Assembly (NCBI RefSeq): GCF_020103725.1
Contig: NZ_JAHXBG010000041.1
Span: 1 to 64,000 of the forward strand
Direction: 5' to 3'
Origin: Hyalangium gracile
GTDB lineage: Bacteria > Myxococcota > Myxococcia > Myxococcales > Myxococcaceae
Length of the DNA stretch: 64,000 nt
A model generated the notes under the pieces. That model had not been told where the DNA came from. It made no database searches and was given only the letters and a program-made list of their open reading frames with translations. This document shows, piece after piece, positions 52,503-60,979 of the stretch; the stretch's first letter is position 1, and each line of letters opens with the position of its first letter. Both the position numbers and the translations under genes were made by a program.

Positions 52503-54302
52503 ATGCACCGCGGACATACCCTCTCACGCAGGCGGACGGTCTACTGCTGCACATTGCTGCTCGGCGTCGGCCTGCTGGTCTCGGGTTGCGATGGCGACAA
52601 GCCCGCCTCCGAGCCACCCAAGGATCCCTACGCCGAGCTGAAGACGGAGGTCAGCCAGCTCATCGAGTCTGGCATGGCGAGGGACCAGATCCGCGGGCTG
52701 AGCATCGCGCTCGTGGATGACCAGGAGGTGGTGTGGGCCCAGGGCTTCGGCCTGGCCGATCAGGGCGCGCAGCGTCCCGCCACCTCCGAGACCGCCTATG
52801 AGATTGGCTCGGTCAGCAAGGTCTTCACCGCCACGGCGGTGATGCAGCAGGTGGAGCGAGGCCGGCTCGCGCTGGACAGGCCCATCCAGGAGTTCATCCC
52901 GGGCTTCACCCTCCAGTCGCGCTTCCAGGACAGCGGCCCCATCACCCTGCGCCATCTGCTGACGCACCACGCGGGGATTCCCGAGCAGTACGTCGGGGCA
53001 TTCACGCCGAGGGCGTTGTCGCTGCCGGAGCGGATGGAGCTGCTCCGGGAGGAGCACCAGGCCTATCCGGTGGGCAAGCTGTGGGCCTACTCCAACACCG
53101 GCATCGTGATCGCTGGCCGGGCGCTGGAGACGGCCTCGGGCATGGAGTTCACCGCCGCGATGAAGCAGCACGTGCTGGGCCCGCTGGGCATGAGCCAGTC
53201 CTCGTTCCGACTGGAGCCCCACATGATGCCAGCCATGTCGGTGGGCTATGGGGCTCTGGCTCCCAGCGATGCTCCGCCGCACTGGCTGGATGGGGAAGGC
53301 CCCGCGGGCAGCCTGCGCGGCTCGGTGCTGGACGTGAGCCGCTTCATCCAGATGCTGCTGGCGGACGGCAGGGCGGGGGAGACGACGATCCTGCAGCCAG
53401 CGACTCTGCGGGAGATGTGGAGGCAGCAGAACGTCGGCGTTCCGCTGGACCTGGACACTCGCGTCGGCATCACCTGGTTCCTGGCCGACATGCCGCTGAC
53501 CAACGGCCAGTCCGCGCGGCTCGTGCATCACGGTGGCGCGACGCTGTACTTCCGCTCCATGCTGGCGCTGCTGCCCGAGCACAAGCTGGGTGTGGTGGTG
53601 CTCGGGAACACCGACACCTCCGCCGAGCTCGTGCCCTTCATTGCCCAGGAGGTGCTCGCTCGGGCCCTGAAGGCGAAGACGGGGCTGGAGGTGGCTGCCC
53701 CGGCGCAGGAGCCCCAGGTGCAGCCAGTCTCCCGGCCGGTGGAGGAGCTCCGGGCACTGGAGGGCGTGTACGCCACGGACCTGGGCCCGATGAAGGTGGC
53801 CGTGGAGAACGGAGAGCTGGCCGGCCACCTCGCGGGTCTCCGGGTCGTCCTGGTGCCTCACCAGCAGGGCCTCTTCAAGACCGAGCTCCTGGGCACGCCC
53901 ATGTGGCTCGTGTTCGATCGCATCGACGGCCATGACGTCGTCCTGCTCCCCCAGGGCCCCGAACCCATGTGGAGCGGCCGCCAGTTCCTGGGCGAGCGCG
54001 TCACCTCCTCCGAGGTGCCGGAGTCCTGGAAGAGCCGGTTGGGCCAGTACAGCCTGCCGCGGGACGCCCCCCGGGAGTTCTTCGAGAGTGCCGAGCTGAG
54101 CCTGTCCGAGGGCTTCCTCGTCCTGGAGATCTACAGCGGGATGCTGGGGGCCAGCCTCTCCATGCTGCTGAGGCCAGACGGCGAGGATCGCGCCATCGTG
54201 CTCGGGCTGGGCCGCGGCAAGGGTGAGGTCGTGCGCTTCGAGCGAGAGGGAGACGCGCGGTTCGTGATCACCAAGGGCGTCCGCATGCAACTGAAGCCGT
54301 AG
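52503..54302 (+). CDS. Serine hydrolase lipoprotein of class C beta-lactamase fold, first of pair
   Basis: A 599-residue lipoprotein: lipobox LLVSGC, then a spacer and a serine beta-lactamase-like domain (about 45-400). The catalytic motifs are GSVSKVFTA (S-x-x-K), AYSNTG (Y-x-N) and HHGGAT (H-x-G). AGGAG precedes the ATG at 52503. A further ~200-residue C-terminal part (PVEELRALEGVYATDLG onward) adds beta-strand-rich domains seen in other family members. Such proteins are usually D-alanyl peptidases, esterases or amidases, so a beta-lactam resistance role should not be assumed. The next gene is a paralogue. Confidence 0.9.
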   Translation: MHRGHTLSRRRTVYCCTLLLGVGLLVSGCDGDKPASEPPKDPYAELKTEVSQLIESGMARDQIRGLSIALVDDQEVVWAQGFGLADQGAQRPATSETAYEIGSVSKVFTATAVMQQVERGRLALDRPIQEFIPGFTLQSRFQDSGPITLRHLLTHHAGIPEQYVGAFTPRALSLPERMELLREEHQAYPVGKLWAYSNTGIVIAGRALETASGMEFTAAMKQHVLGPLGMSQSSFRLEPHMMPAMSVGYGALAPSDAPPHWLDGEGPAGSLRGSVLDVSRFIQMLLADGRAGETTILQPATLREMWRQQNVGVPLDLDTRVGITWFLADMPLTNGQSARLVHHGGATLYFRSMLALLPEHKLGVVVLGNTDTSAELVPFIAQEVLARALKAKTGLEVAAPAQEPQVQPVSRPVEELRALEGVYATDLGPMKVAVENGELAGHLAGLRVVLVPHQQGLFKTELLGTPMWLVFDRIDGHDVVLLPQGPEPMWSGRQFLGERVTSSEVPESWKSRLGQYSLPRDAPREFFESAELSLSEGFLVLEIYSGMLGASLSMLLRPDGEDRAIVLGLGRGKGEVVRFEREGDARFVITKGVRMQLKP

Positions 54303-54377
54303 ATGCAGAGGGTTTCCAGTCCTGACTCCATTTGCTTTCACCCCTATCCGCGCAGCGCGGAGAGGAGAGGTCCTGCC

Positions 54378-55817
54378 ATGATGAATCGTTCCCTGGGTGT
54401 CTTGCTTCTCGGTTCCCTGCTGGCTCTTGGATGCGACGGAACGGATGGCCCGCCTGCATCCGCGGATCCGTGCGCCGCCCTGTCCACCGAGATGCGAGAG
54501 CGGATTGATCCGTTCGTCACCGAGCGCATGGAGAAAGGACACATCGCTGGGCTCTCGCTCGTCATCCACCAGGGCGGCCAGCCTGTGTGCATCAAGAGCT
54601 ACGGCCTGGCCAGCGTGGAGAAGAACCAGGCGATGACTCCGAGGACGCGGATATCCATCGGCTCCACGACCAAGGCGATGACGGCCCTGGCGCTCATGCA
54701 GCAGGTGGAGGCGGGGGCCGTGGAGCTGACTGCTCCCGTGACGCGCTACCTGCCCTGGTTCCGCACCGCGGACGGACTCCAGGATCAGATCCGCGTCGAG
54801 CACCTGCTGTCACACACCTCGGGTCTGCCCAACAGCATGGTCTGGGATGGCGACCATGATGAGACGGCCCTCGAGCGCTCGGTGCGCGCTCTCGCCGATG
54901 TGAAGCTCCGCTTCGCGCCAGGCGAGAGCGAGGCGTACTCCAACGAGGGCTTCGCGGTGGCCGGGCTCATCGTCCAGACGGTGGCGAACAAGCCCTTCGA
55001 GCAATACATGGCCGACGCCCTCTTCGAGCCGATGGGCATGAGCCGCACCCTCATGGGGGCGGCCCCCGCGCAGGATGAAGACGTGGCCCAGGGCTACACG
55101 TGGACGCGGAGCCAGCGGCGCGCGATGGCCCCGCCCTGGTCGAGGGCGCAGGTGCCCGCGGGCGCGTCGACCTTCACCACCGCCGAGGATCTGTCCCGCT
55201 ACTTCTCGGTCCTGCTCGCCCGGGGCGACGCGCCCGGCGGCCGGGTGCTCTCCGCGCAGGGCCTGGAGCGGATGTGGCAGCCCGTGGTGGTTCCCACCAG
55301 CGGGATGGGCTGGGTCCTCTCCTCGGAGTTCGGCCGCCAGGTGGTGTCCCATGGAGGCAACACCATCATCAGCAGCTCCCACTTCCGGCTGTTTCCCTCC
55401 GAGGGAATGGCCGTGGGGGTGATGAGCAACCTCAACACGGTGGTCACGGAGGAGGTGTCCCTGGGCGTCGCCGCGCTGCTGTTCGGACAGGAGCCCGCGC
55501 CGGCCTCTCCGTCGAGGGACCGGGCGCCCAGCACCTTCGTGCCGGACACCTCCGTGTGGAAGGACTACGTGGGCACCTACGAAACGTCGCTGGTCGGCGC
55601 GGTGACCGTCTCCGCGGGGGAGGGCCGTCTGTGGATGACCGTCCAGATGGCCAGGCCCGCCGTGCGTGGAGAGCTGGAGGCCTACGGTGACAACGAGTTC
55701 GTCGAGCGGGATGACCTGGGCCTGCTCGAGGGCATGAACGTGAGCTTCCAGCGCGAGTCGGACGGCGGGATGCTCCTGCTCCTCGACGGCTACCCCATCG
55801 GCAAGCGCGTGCCCTGA
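54378..55817 (+). CDS. Serine hydrolase lipoprotein, second of pair
   Basis: A 479-residue paralogue of the preceding gene, with 75 bases between them. The signal peptide has lipobox LLALGC. The catalytic motifs are GSTTKAMTA (S-x-x-K), AYSNEG (Y-x-N) and VSHGGNT (H-x-G). AGAGGAGAGG is in front of the ATG at 54378 (an ATG follows directly as well). The C-terminal extension is shorter than in its partner (about 110 residues). The two are probably a duplicated operon. It converges with the histidine-kinase gene across one base. Confidence 0.9.
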   Translation: MMNRSLGVLLLGSLLALGCDGTDGPPASADPCAALSTEMRERIDPFVTERMEKGHIAGLSLVIHQGGQPVCIKSYGLASVEKNQAMTPRTRISIGSTTKAMTALALMQQVEAGAVELTAPVTRYLPWFRTADGLQDQIRVEHLLSHTSGLPNSMVWDGDHDETALERSVRALADVKLRFAPGESEAYSNEGFAVAGLIVQTVANKPFEQYMADALFEPMGMSRTLMGAAPAQDEDVAQGYTWTRSQRRAMAPPWSRAQVPAGASTFTTAEDLSRYFSVLLARGDAPGGRVLSAQGLERMWQPVVVPTSGMGWVLSSEFGRQVVSHGGNTIISSSHFRLFPSEGMAVGVMSNLNTVVTEEVSLGVAALLFGQEPAPASPSRDRAPSTFVPDTSVWKDYVGTYETSLVGAVTVSAGEGRLWMTVQMARPAVRGELEAYGDNEFVERDDLGLLEGMNVSFQRESDGGMLLLLDGYPIGKRVP

Positions 55818-55818
55818 G

Positions 55819-57531
55819 TCAGGTTCCGGGCTCCTGGGGGGCTGTCGGAGCCGTCTGGTCTCCACCGGTGGGCAGGGTGATGCGGAAGGTGGAGCCACGG
55901 CCTACCTCGCTCTCCACCTCGAGGGTGCCCCCCAGGGAGAGGATGATGGTGCGGCACACCGACAGCCCCAGTCCGGTGCCCATGCCCACGGGCTTCGTCG
56001 TGAAGAACGGCTCGAAGATGCGCTCCAGGTTCTCCGGAGGAATGCCGCTCCCCGTGTCGCTCACCACCACGATGACGCTCTTGCTGCCGCTGGCGCGCAC
56101 CAGCACCCGCACCTCGTTCTCTTCCGCCCGTCCCGGTTCGATGGCATGCGCGGCATTGATCAGCAGGTTGAGCACCACCTGTCCCAGTCGTGGACCGTTG
56201 CCCTGGATCGTGGGCACCTCCTGGAAGTCCTCCACCACTCGCGCGCGACCCCGCAGCTCCTGCGAGGCAATCCGGAGCGAGCCCTGGACCACGGTTCTCA
56301 GATCGACCGGGCCCAGCGTCAGCTCGTCCGGTCGGGACAGGGTCTTCAGCTCCTGCACGATGTCGCGGACACGCTCGGCACCATCGCGCGCGTCGTTCAC
56401 GGCCGTCAGCATCTCCTCCCGCTCTGGCAGGCGGGCCGCCTCCTCCCGGCCGAGCTCTCGCTGGATGAAGCGGAGGTTGCTGAGGATGTAGGAGAGCGGG
56501 TTGTTGATTTCGTGGCCCACGCCCGCCGCGAGCCGGCCCACGGCGGCCATCCGGTCCGCGAACAGGAGCTGGGATTGGGTCAGGCGCAGCTGCTGCAGGC
56601 TCTCCTCGAGCTGGTGGTTGGCTGTCTCCAGCTCGGCGGTGCGCGCACGCACCGTCTCCTCCAGCATGGCGCTGTAGCGGCGGGCCTCCCGCTCGGAGGC
56701 CTCGGCCTCGGCTTCGAGCAGGCGCTGCTTCTCCTGAAGGGTGCCACGCAGCTCGCTGGCCATGCGATTCATGGCCTGCGCCAGCAGCCCCAGCTCGTCA
56801 TTACCCCTGGCCGGCAAGGCCACCTCGAAGTCGCCCCGGCCGACGCCCTCCGCCGTGGTTCGGAGGGTTCGCAGCGAGCTCCGCAGAGGCAGGAGGATGA
56901 AGAGTGCCAGTGCGATGTTGAGCACGATGGAGCCCAGGGCCACGACCTTCGTGAGGAGCACCAGGCGGGCCATGTTCAGGTCCCATCGGCGCTGCATCCA
57001 CTCCAGCTCTTCTCGCTCCGCCGCCTCGATGGAGGTCATTCGCTGGCCGACCTCCTTCTCGTAGTCCTGGTAGAACCCCCACTCCTCCTCGGGCGGGAGG
57101 GGCTTCCTCCCGGAGTCCTGGCGCACCTTCTCCTCGGTGCGCTCCATCCAGCGCAGCAGCGCCTGGATGATCTGATTGAACTCTTCGTCTTCCCGGGCGC
57201 GGGGCTTGAACTCTCCCATGCCGTTGATCTCTTCCTCCTCCTGCTCCAGGTTCAGGCTGAGCTGCGTCTGCTCCGCGAGCACCCGCGTCGCGCGCTCCTG
57301 CAAGAGCGCGGTCGTGTCCTGCCCTTGCTCTCGCAAGCGGCTCAGCGCGTTGAGGAAGGGCCAGATGCCAGCCTTCAGTCGGGACAGGCTCTCGAGCTGA
57401 TTCTGAGAGGCAATCACTCGCTCGCGGATCTGCCGATCCATCCGCGTGGTGTAGAGAGCGGTGCCCGCCAGGATGGCGGTGATGCCAATCGCTACCACCG
57501 CGAACAGCAGAATCCTTCCGTTGACAGACAT
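55819..57531 (-). CDS. Sensor histidine kinase
   Basis: A 570-residue membrane sensor kinase. Two helices (about 7-27 and 195-217) bracket a 165-residue periplasmic domain that is mostly acidic helix, like a four-helix-bundle sensor. They are followed by HAMP (about 217-270), coiled-coil (TLQEKQRLLEAEAEASERE), the phospho-acceptor GHEINNPLSYILSN, and the ATP-binding N, G1 and G2 boxes (VVVSDTGSGIPPENLERIF, FFTTKPVGMGTGLGLSV). All motifs needed for phosphotransfer are intact. No response regulator is adjacent, so it is an orphan kinase. Confidence 0.95.
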   Translation of the reverse strand: MSVNGRILLFAVVAIGITAILAGTALYTTRMDRQIRERVIASQNQLESLSRLKAGIWPFLNALSRLREQGQDTTALLQERATRVLAEQTQLSLNLEQEEEEINGMGEFKPRAREDEEFNQIIQALLRWMERTEEKVRQDSGRKPLPPEEEWGFYQDYEKEVGQRMTSIEAAEREELEWMQRRWDLNMARLVLLTKVVALGSIVLNIALALFILLPLRSSLRTLRTTAEGVGRGDFEVALPARGNDELGLLAQAMNRMASELRGTLQEKQRLLEAEAEASEREARRYSAMLEETVRARTAELETANHQLEESLQQLRLTQSQLLFADRMAAVGRLAAGVGHEINNPLSYILSNLRFIQRELGREEAARLPEREEMLTAVNDARDGAERVRDIVQELKTLSRPDELTLGPVDLRTVVQGSLRIASQELRGRARVVEDFQEVPTIQGNGPRLGQVVLNLLINAAHAIEPGRAEENEVRVLVRASGSKSVIVVVSDTGSGIPPENLERIFEPFFTTKPVGMGTGLGLSVCRTIILSLGGTLEVESEVGRGSTFRITLPTGGDQTAPTAPQEPGT

Positions 57532-57774
57532 GCCCCCTCCGGCTGCCGATTATCCATCTCCAAGGGAAAATCGATTCCCAGACAAGCTGACAGGGAGCTG
57601 CAGGGATGGAGGTCGGACTCTTCCCGACCTGTGGGGTTACCTACGTCAGGTCCCCGGCATGTGACGCGGCAGGTCGCCAAAGCACTTGACGGATGTTCAG
57701 GTGTTCGGCTACTCCGCTGCTGCTTCGCGAGAGGCAGCTACACGCACTGGTCCACGCCGCAGAGGAGAGAAGAC

Positions 57775-58227
57775 ATGGTCAAGCCGATTCCCGATGGGTA
57801 CCACTCGGTGACGCCGTACTTGATTGTGAAGGGGGGCGCTCGCGCGCTGGAGTTCTACAAGAAGGCCTTCAACGCCACGGAGATCTACCGGATGGAGGCC
57901 CCGGGGGGGATCCTCGGCCACGCGGAGATCCAGATCGGCGACTCGCGCATCATGCTCTCTGACGAGTTCCCCGAGATGGACGCTCGCGGCCCCGAGTCGC
58001 TCGGAGGCTCACCCGTGGGGCTCTGCATCTACGTCGAGGACGTGGACGCCCTCTTCAAGCAGGCCATCGCCGCGGGCGGCAAGGAGGAGCGTCCGGTGAA
58101 GGATCAGTTCTACGGGGACCGCTCCGGCACGCTGCGCGATCCATTTGGTCACAAGTGGACCATCGCCACGCACAAGGAAGACATCTCTCCGGAGGAGATG
58201 ACGCGGCGGATGGCCCAGATGGGGTAG
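57775..58227 (+). CDS. VOC superfamily (PhnB-like glyoxalase fold) protein
   Basis: A 150-residue protein with the PhnB-like VOC pattern: VTPYLIVKGGARALEFYKKA, a central IEDGDSRIML-type strand seen here as IQIGDSRIMLSDEFPE and the C-terminal DPFGHKWTIATHKED. ATG at 57775 is set by GAGGAGAG upstream. VOC proteins bind a metal at a shared strand site; members act as dioxygenases, thiol transferases or resistance proteins. Function here is undetermined. It ends near a bidirectional hairpin. Confidence 0.9.
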   Translation: MVKPIPDGYHSVTPYLIVKGGARALEFYKKAFNATEIYRMEAPGGILGHAEIQIGDSRIMLSDEFPEMDARGPESLGGSPVGLCIYVEDVDALFKQAIAAGGKEERPVKDQFYGDRSGTLRDPFGHKWTIATHKEDISPEEMTRRMAQMG

Positions 58228-58245
58228 CAGCGCGCCGCGCGTCAG

Positions 58246-58270
58246 CCCGCCCTCTGAAGGAGAGGGCGGG
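58246..58270. terminator. Bidirectional hairpin between VOC gene and H1-like gene
   Basis: CCCGCCCTCT and AGAGGGCGGG pair perfectly around the loop GAAGG, in the 75-base gap between two convergent genes. It is a strong candidate shared terminator, without a T-run. Confidence 0.6.
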
Positions 58271-58302
58271 GTTGGCCTTCACGGGTGAAGCGTGCGCCCG
58301 GC

Positions 58303-58764
58303 TCAGCCGCGGGCGATGGCGTCCTCGACGTAGCGGATGCCCTTGGCGGTGATCGTCTTGCCCTTCTTCGTCTCCGAGGCATAGCCGGTGTGGATGCGCA
58401 GCGCCTTGGCGGCGTTGGGCGCCGCGTACGACACGCCCAGCTTGCTCCAGAAGCGCGAGGTGGTCCCGGACGTCACCTCCACGCCCAGCGAGCGCGCCAG
58501 GTAGAGCGGGATGAGCGAGCGCAGCAGCTGATCCTTCTGCTGACCGGCCGAGACGATGTCCTTCTGCTGCGGGTGGTTCTGCAGCGCGTCCACCAGCTGC
58601 TTCACGGCCTCCGCGGTGGCGGCCCTGCTGGCGCCGTTGCGCTTCGTCGCGGCGCCGCGCTTGGTGGCGGCCTTCTTGGCCGCGGGCCTGGCGGCGCGCT
58701 TTGGCGCCTTGGCGCGCGTGGGACGGGCAGTCTTCTTGCTCTGGGCTTGCTTCTTGGTGGGCAT
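58303..58764 (-). CDS. Histone H1-like Lys/Ala-rich protein
   Basis: A 153-residue protein starting at the ATG 58764. The first ~45 residues are Lys, Ala and Arg repeats (KKTARPTRAKAPKRAARPA), like eukaryotic histone H1 tails and bacterial Hc1-like nucleoid proteins. The rest (about 50-153) is a folded-looking domain with LRSLIPLYLARSLGVEV, ending in ETKKGKTITAKGIRYVED. Many myxobacteria have H1-like DNA-binding proteins. A longer frame from a GTG-type upstream region (58932) is possible but has no support. Its 5' gap contains three GGATCA direct repeats. Confidence 0.75.
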   Translation of the reverse strand: MPTKKQAQSKKTARPTRAKAPKRAARPAAKKAATKRGAATKRNGASRAATAEAVKQLVDALQNHPQQKDIVSAGQQKDQLLRSLIPLYLARSLGVEVTSGTTSRFWSKLGVSYAAPNAAKALRIHTGYASETKKGKTITAKGIRYVEDAIARG

Positions 58765-59015
58765 GATGGGCTCTGTGGGAGGGGACAGGGGACTCTCACT
58801 GCGGACTGCGGCTTGACCAACCAGCGGCTCGTCGCCCCGAGCACGCCGCAGGAGCGCTCGCATCAAGCCCACCCACTGGGTGAGGCCCACGCGCTCGAGC
58901 AACGAATCCAACCACCCGGAACTGAAGAACACCCGACGAGGCCTCCTGGAAGACGGCGGGAAGGTACTAAGCTCTGCCAGGGATGATCCAGCGTCTCGAC
59001 CGTATCAGGTAGGGT

Positions 59016-59062
59016 GGATCATACCCACAGTGGCTGGATCAGGGGCCGATCCGGCGGGATCA
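59016..59062. repeat. Three GGATCA direct repeats spaced two helical turns apart
   Basis: GGATCA occurs at 59016-59021, 59036-59041 and 59057-59062, giving start spacings of 20 and 21 bases; an opposite-orientation TGATCC lies at 58984-58989. The 312-base gap between the Nudix stop (59077) and the H1-like start (58764) holds no other gene. The spacing, close to two helix turns, is what a regulator binding along one DNA face would need. Confidence 0.45.
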
Positions 59063-59076
59063 GCCCCATTCAGAGC

Positions 59077-59565
59077 TCAGATCCGGCTGAAGGCCCAGCT
59101 CAGCGCGCGGCCGCCCGCGTAGGGCATGACGCCATGGAAGGCGCGCGGATCCGCGTCGAACACCAGCGGCAGGAAGTGCCGATCCCCTTCCCACAGGGGC
59201 AGGCTCATGATGTCCTTCACTGGCACCCAGGACAGCTCGCCCTCGGCGTTGCGCTCGAGCGGCGTGCCGGTGAAGCGGTCGATGAGGAAGACGAAGCCCA
59301 GCCAGTCCTCGCCCTTGGGACCGAAGCCGGGCCAGCTGATCGTGCCGCGCAGCCTCAGGTCCACGCACTCGATGCCGGCCTCCTCGCGGATCTCCCGGCG
59401 CATGCAGGCGACGACGTCCTCGTCCGGCTGCATCTTTCCGCCCAGGCCATTGTACTTGCCCAGGTGCGCGTCGTCCGGACGCGCGTTGCGGTGGATGAGC
59501 AGCACCCGCGCCCCGTCCGGGGACATCACGTAGCCGAGGGTGCCGATGATGGGGGTGTAGGGCAT
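59077..59565 (-). CDS. Nudix hydrolase, MutT-like
   Basis: A 162-residue protein with a perfect Nudix box, G-x5-E-x7-REVxEExG, at GKMQPDEDVVACMRREIREE (about 43-62) followed by AGI. The N-terminal TLGYVMSPDGARVLLIHR strand and the C-terminal VFLIDRFTG belong to the same fold. Members hydrolyse nucleoside diphosphate-linked compounds, including 8-oxo-dGTP; its true substrate is not shown. It starts 15 bases downstream of the hemerythrin gene and is probably co-transcribed with it. Confidence 0.9.
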   Translation of the reverse strand: MPYTPIIGTLGYVMSPDGARVLLIHRNARPDDAHLGKYNGLGGKMQPDEDVVACMRREIREEAGIECVDLRLRGTISWPGFGPKGEDWLGFVFLIDRFTGTPLERNAEGELSWVPVKDIMSLPLWEGDRHFLPLVFDADPRAFHGVMPYAGGRALSWAFSRI

Positions 59566-59580
59566 GGCCCCCGATGCATA

Positions 59581-60018
59581 TCAGGCCCCCTGCACGCTGG
59601 TGAGTCCCGCGGTCTGCGGCGCGAAGAGGGCCATCTCCTCGTGCTCGATGTCGAGCAGCACCGCCGTGGCCATGGCCTGCACCACTTCGCTCAGCCGCCG
59701 CGAGGCGTGGATGTTGTCCACGCGCTCCAGGAAGTGGGCGAGCAGCTCGCGCTGGTGGCCATGGTGGTGCTTGAACTCGTCGAGGTGGCGCGCCCAGTGC
59801 GGACTGCCGCCTCGGCTGAGGTCGGCCAGGTGCTTCTCCTCGGTCACCATGTGGTGCACCAGCGCGTCCGACAGATTATGGGCCGCCTCGCGAAGGGCCG
59901 GCTCCTGCGAGAGATCGTGCGTGGCCACCTTCTCGGCCAGATCGGTGACGAGCTCCAGCAGGGTGCGCAGCGTGTTGTGCTCCGCGAGCAGCTCCTTCTT
60001 GATCGCCTCCACCTTCAT
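59581..60018 (-). CDS. Hemerythrin-like protein
   Basis: A 145-residue four-helix bundle with the di-iron ligands of the hemerythrin HHE family: EHNTLRTLL, HHMVTEEKHL, HHHGHQRELLAHF and DIEHEEMALF. ATG at 60018 is chosen because upstream residues are Pro/Arg-rich and unlike the family. Hemerythrins bind oxygen, nitric oxide or store iron; this one could sense redox state or protect from nitrosative stress. It is followed by the Nudix gene with 15 bases between. A divergent small membrane gene lies upstream. Confidence 0.9.
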   Translation of the reverse strand: MKVEAIKKELLAEHNTLRTLLELVTDLAEKVATHDLSQEPALREAAHNLSDALVHHMVTEEKHLADLSRGGSPHWARHLDEFKHHHGHQRELLAHFLERVDNIHASRRLSEVVQAMATAVLLDIEHEEMALFAPQTAGLTSVQGA

Positions 60019-60177
60019 GGTCCTCTCCGGTTCTCGAGTCTCTGGCTCGGTTCGAAGAGCAGGGATTGCAAGGGACAGGCCACGAGGGAGCGCGCGTGGA
60101 GGCGGAGGCGCGCGGCGAAAATTCTGCGGGGGCTCGCGGTGCGGCTGCGTATCTTGCGGGGCAGCCAAGGAGGAAAC

Positions 60178-60399
60178 GTGGGAGCTGGCCGGCTGGTCGG
60201 AGTGATGCTCGCGGTGGCGGGGGCGGTGGTGCTGTGGATGGGATTGAAGGCGAAGGACTCGCTGGCGGAGCGGGCGAGCGAGGCGCTCACCGGGCGCTAC
60301 AGCGAGCGCACCACGCTCTACCTGGCGGGTGGGGGCGCGGCGGTGGCCGGCGGCGTGCTGCTGATGCTGTTGGGCGGCGGCGGGCGGCGGCGGCGGTAG
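60178..60399 (+). CDS. Small two-helix membrane protein, DUF3185-like
   Basis: A 73-residue protein from a GTG at 60178, preceded by AAGGAGG at five bases. Two hydrophobic segments (about 6-22 and 46-66) flank a short charged hinge (ERASEALTGRYSERTT), a layout I associate with DUF3185. The chain ends in GGGGRRRR, a basic anchor. Function of the family is unknown. Confidence 0.75.
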   Translation: MGAGRLVGVMLAVAGAVVLWMGLKAKDSLAERASEALTGRYSERTTLYLAGGGAAVAGGVLLMLLGGGGRRRR

Positions 60400-60437
60400 G
60401 CCCGCGTCGGCTGGCGGGCACAGGGGACGGGCTTGGG

Positions 60438-60467
60438 TTGACGCCCTTTCCGCCCTGCCAGTAGACC
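60438..60467 (+). promoter_or_regulatory. Candidate leaderless promoter of the CBS gene
   Basis: TTGACG and TAGACC with an 18-base spacer match a sigma-70-type promoter. The -10 box ends six bases before the ATG at 60474, so transcription would start at or next to the start codon. No Shine-Dalgarno is present, which agrees with a leaderless mRNA. Confidence 0.5.
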
Positions 60468-60473
60468 GGACCC

Positions 60474-60878
60474 ATGAAAGGTCACGCTCGCAACATGATG
60501 ACCGCGCCGGTGGTCTCGGTCGGTCCGGAGGCCTCGCTGGCCGAGATCGCTCGCTGTCTCGCGGCCGCGCGGATTGGCGGTGTGCCGGTGGTGGGAGAGG
60601 GAGGCCGCGTCGAGGGCTTCGTCAGCGAGAGCGATCTGCTGGATGCGCTGCTCGCGGACCGGGATCCCGCGACGCGGGCCTCGGATCTGATGACGCGCTC
60701 CATCCACTCGGTGAACGAGTTCGATCGCACCGAGGAGGTGATGAGCCTGCTGCGCCAGCATCGCATCCACCACCTGCCTGTCCTGCGGGGCGGGCAGCTC
60801 GTGGGGATGATCACCCCGTCCGACGTGGTGCGCTTCATGGTCGAAGAGGTGCTGTCGAAGCCGCCAGAGATCGGCTGA
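60474..60878 (+). CDS. CBS-pair protein
   Basis: A 134-residue protein consisting of two CBS domains (about 8-62 and 70-124), with APVVSVGPEASLAEIARCL and RIGGVPVVGEGGRVEGFVSE in the first and SIHSVNEFDRTEEVMSLLRQ and HHLPVLRGGQLVGMITPSDV in the second. CBS pairs bind adenosine nucleotides and regulate partners. It is a free-standing pair, so a partner protein or nucleotide sensing is likely. A promoter-like sequence sits right in front of its ATG. Confidence 0.9.
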   Translation: MKGHARNMMTAPVVSVGPEASLAEIARCLAAARIGGVPVVGEGGRVEGFVSESDLLDALLADRDPATRASDLMTRSIHSVNEFDRTEEVMSLLRQHRIHHLPVLRGGQLVGMITPSDVVRFMVEEVLSKPPEIG

Positions 60879-60979
60879 GCCAAAGGCAGAGTAGGGGAAG
60901 CTGCCTTTCTGTAGGTGTGGCTGATTCGACAGTGCTGGGGTCCCTCCAGGCGTCTCTCATCCACCCCTGGAGCTCCCGA

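Noticed and set aside
52503-55817. Reading the two serine hydrolases as beta-lactam resistance genes
   Set aside because: They share the fold and S-x-x-K/Y-x-N/H-x-G motifs, but such lipoproteins with extra domains are usually peptidases or esterases. Resistance cannot be inferred.
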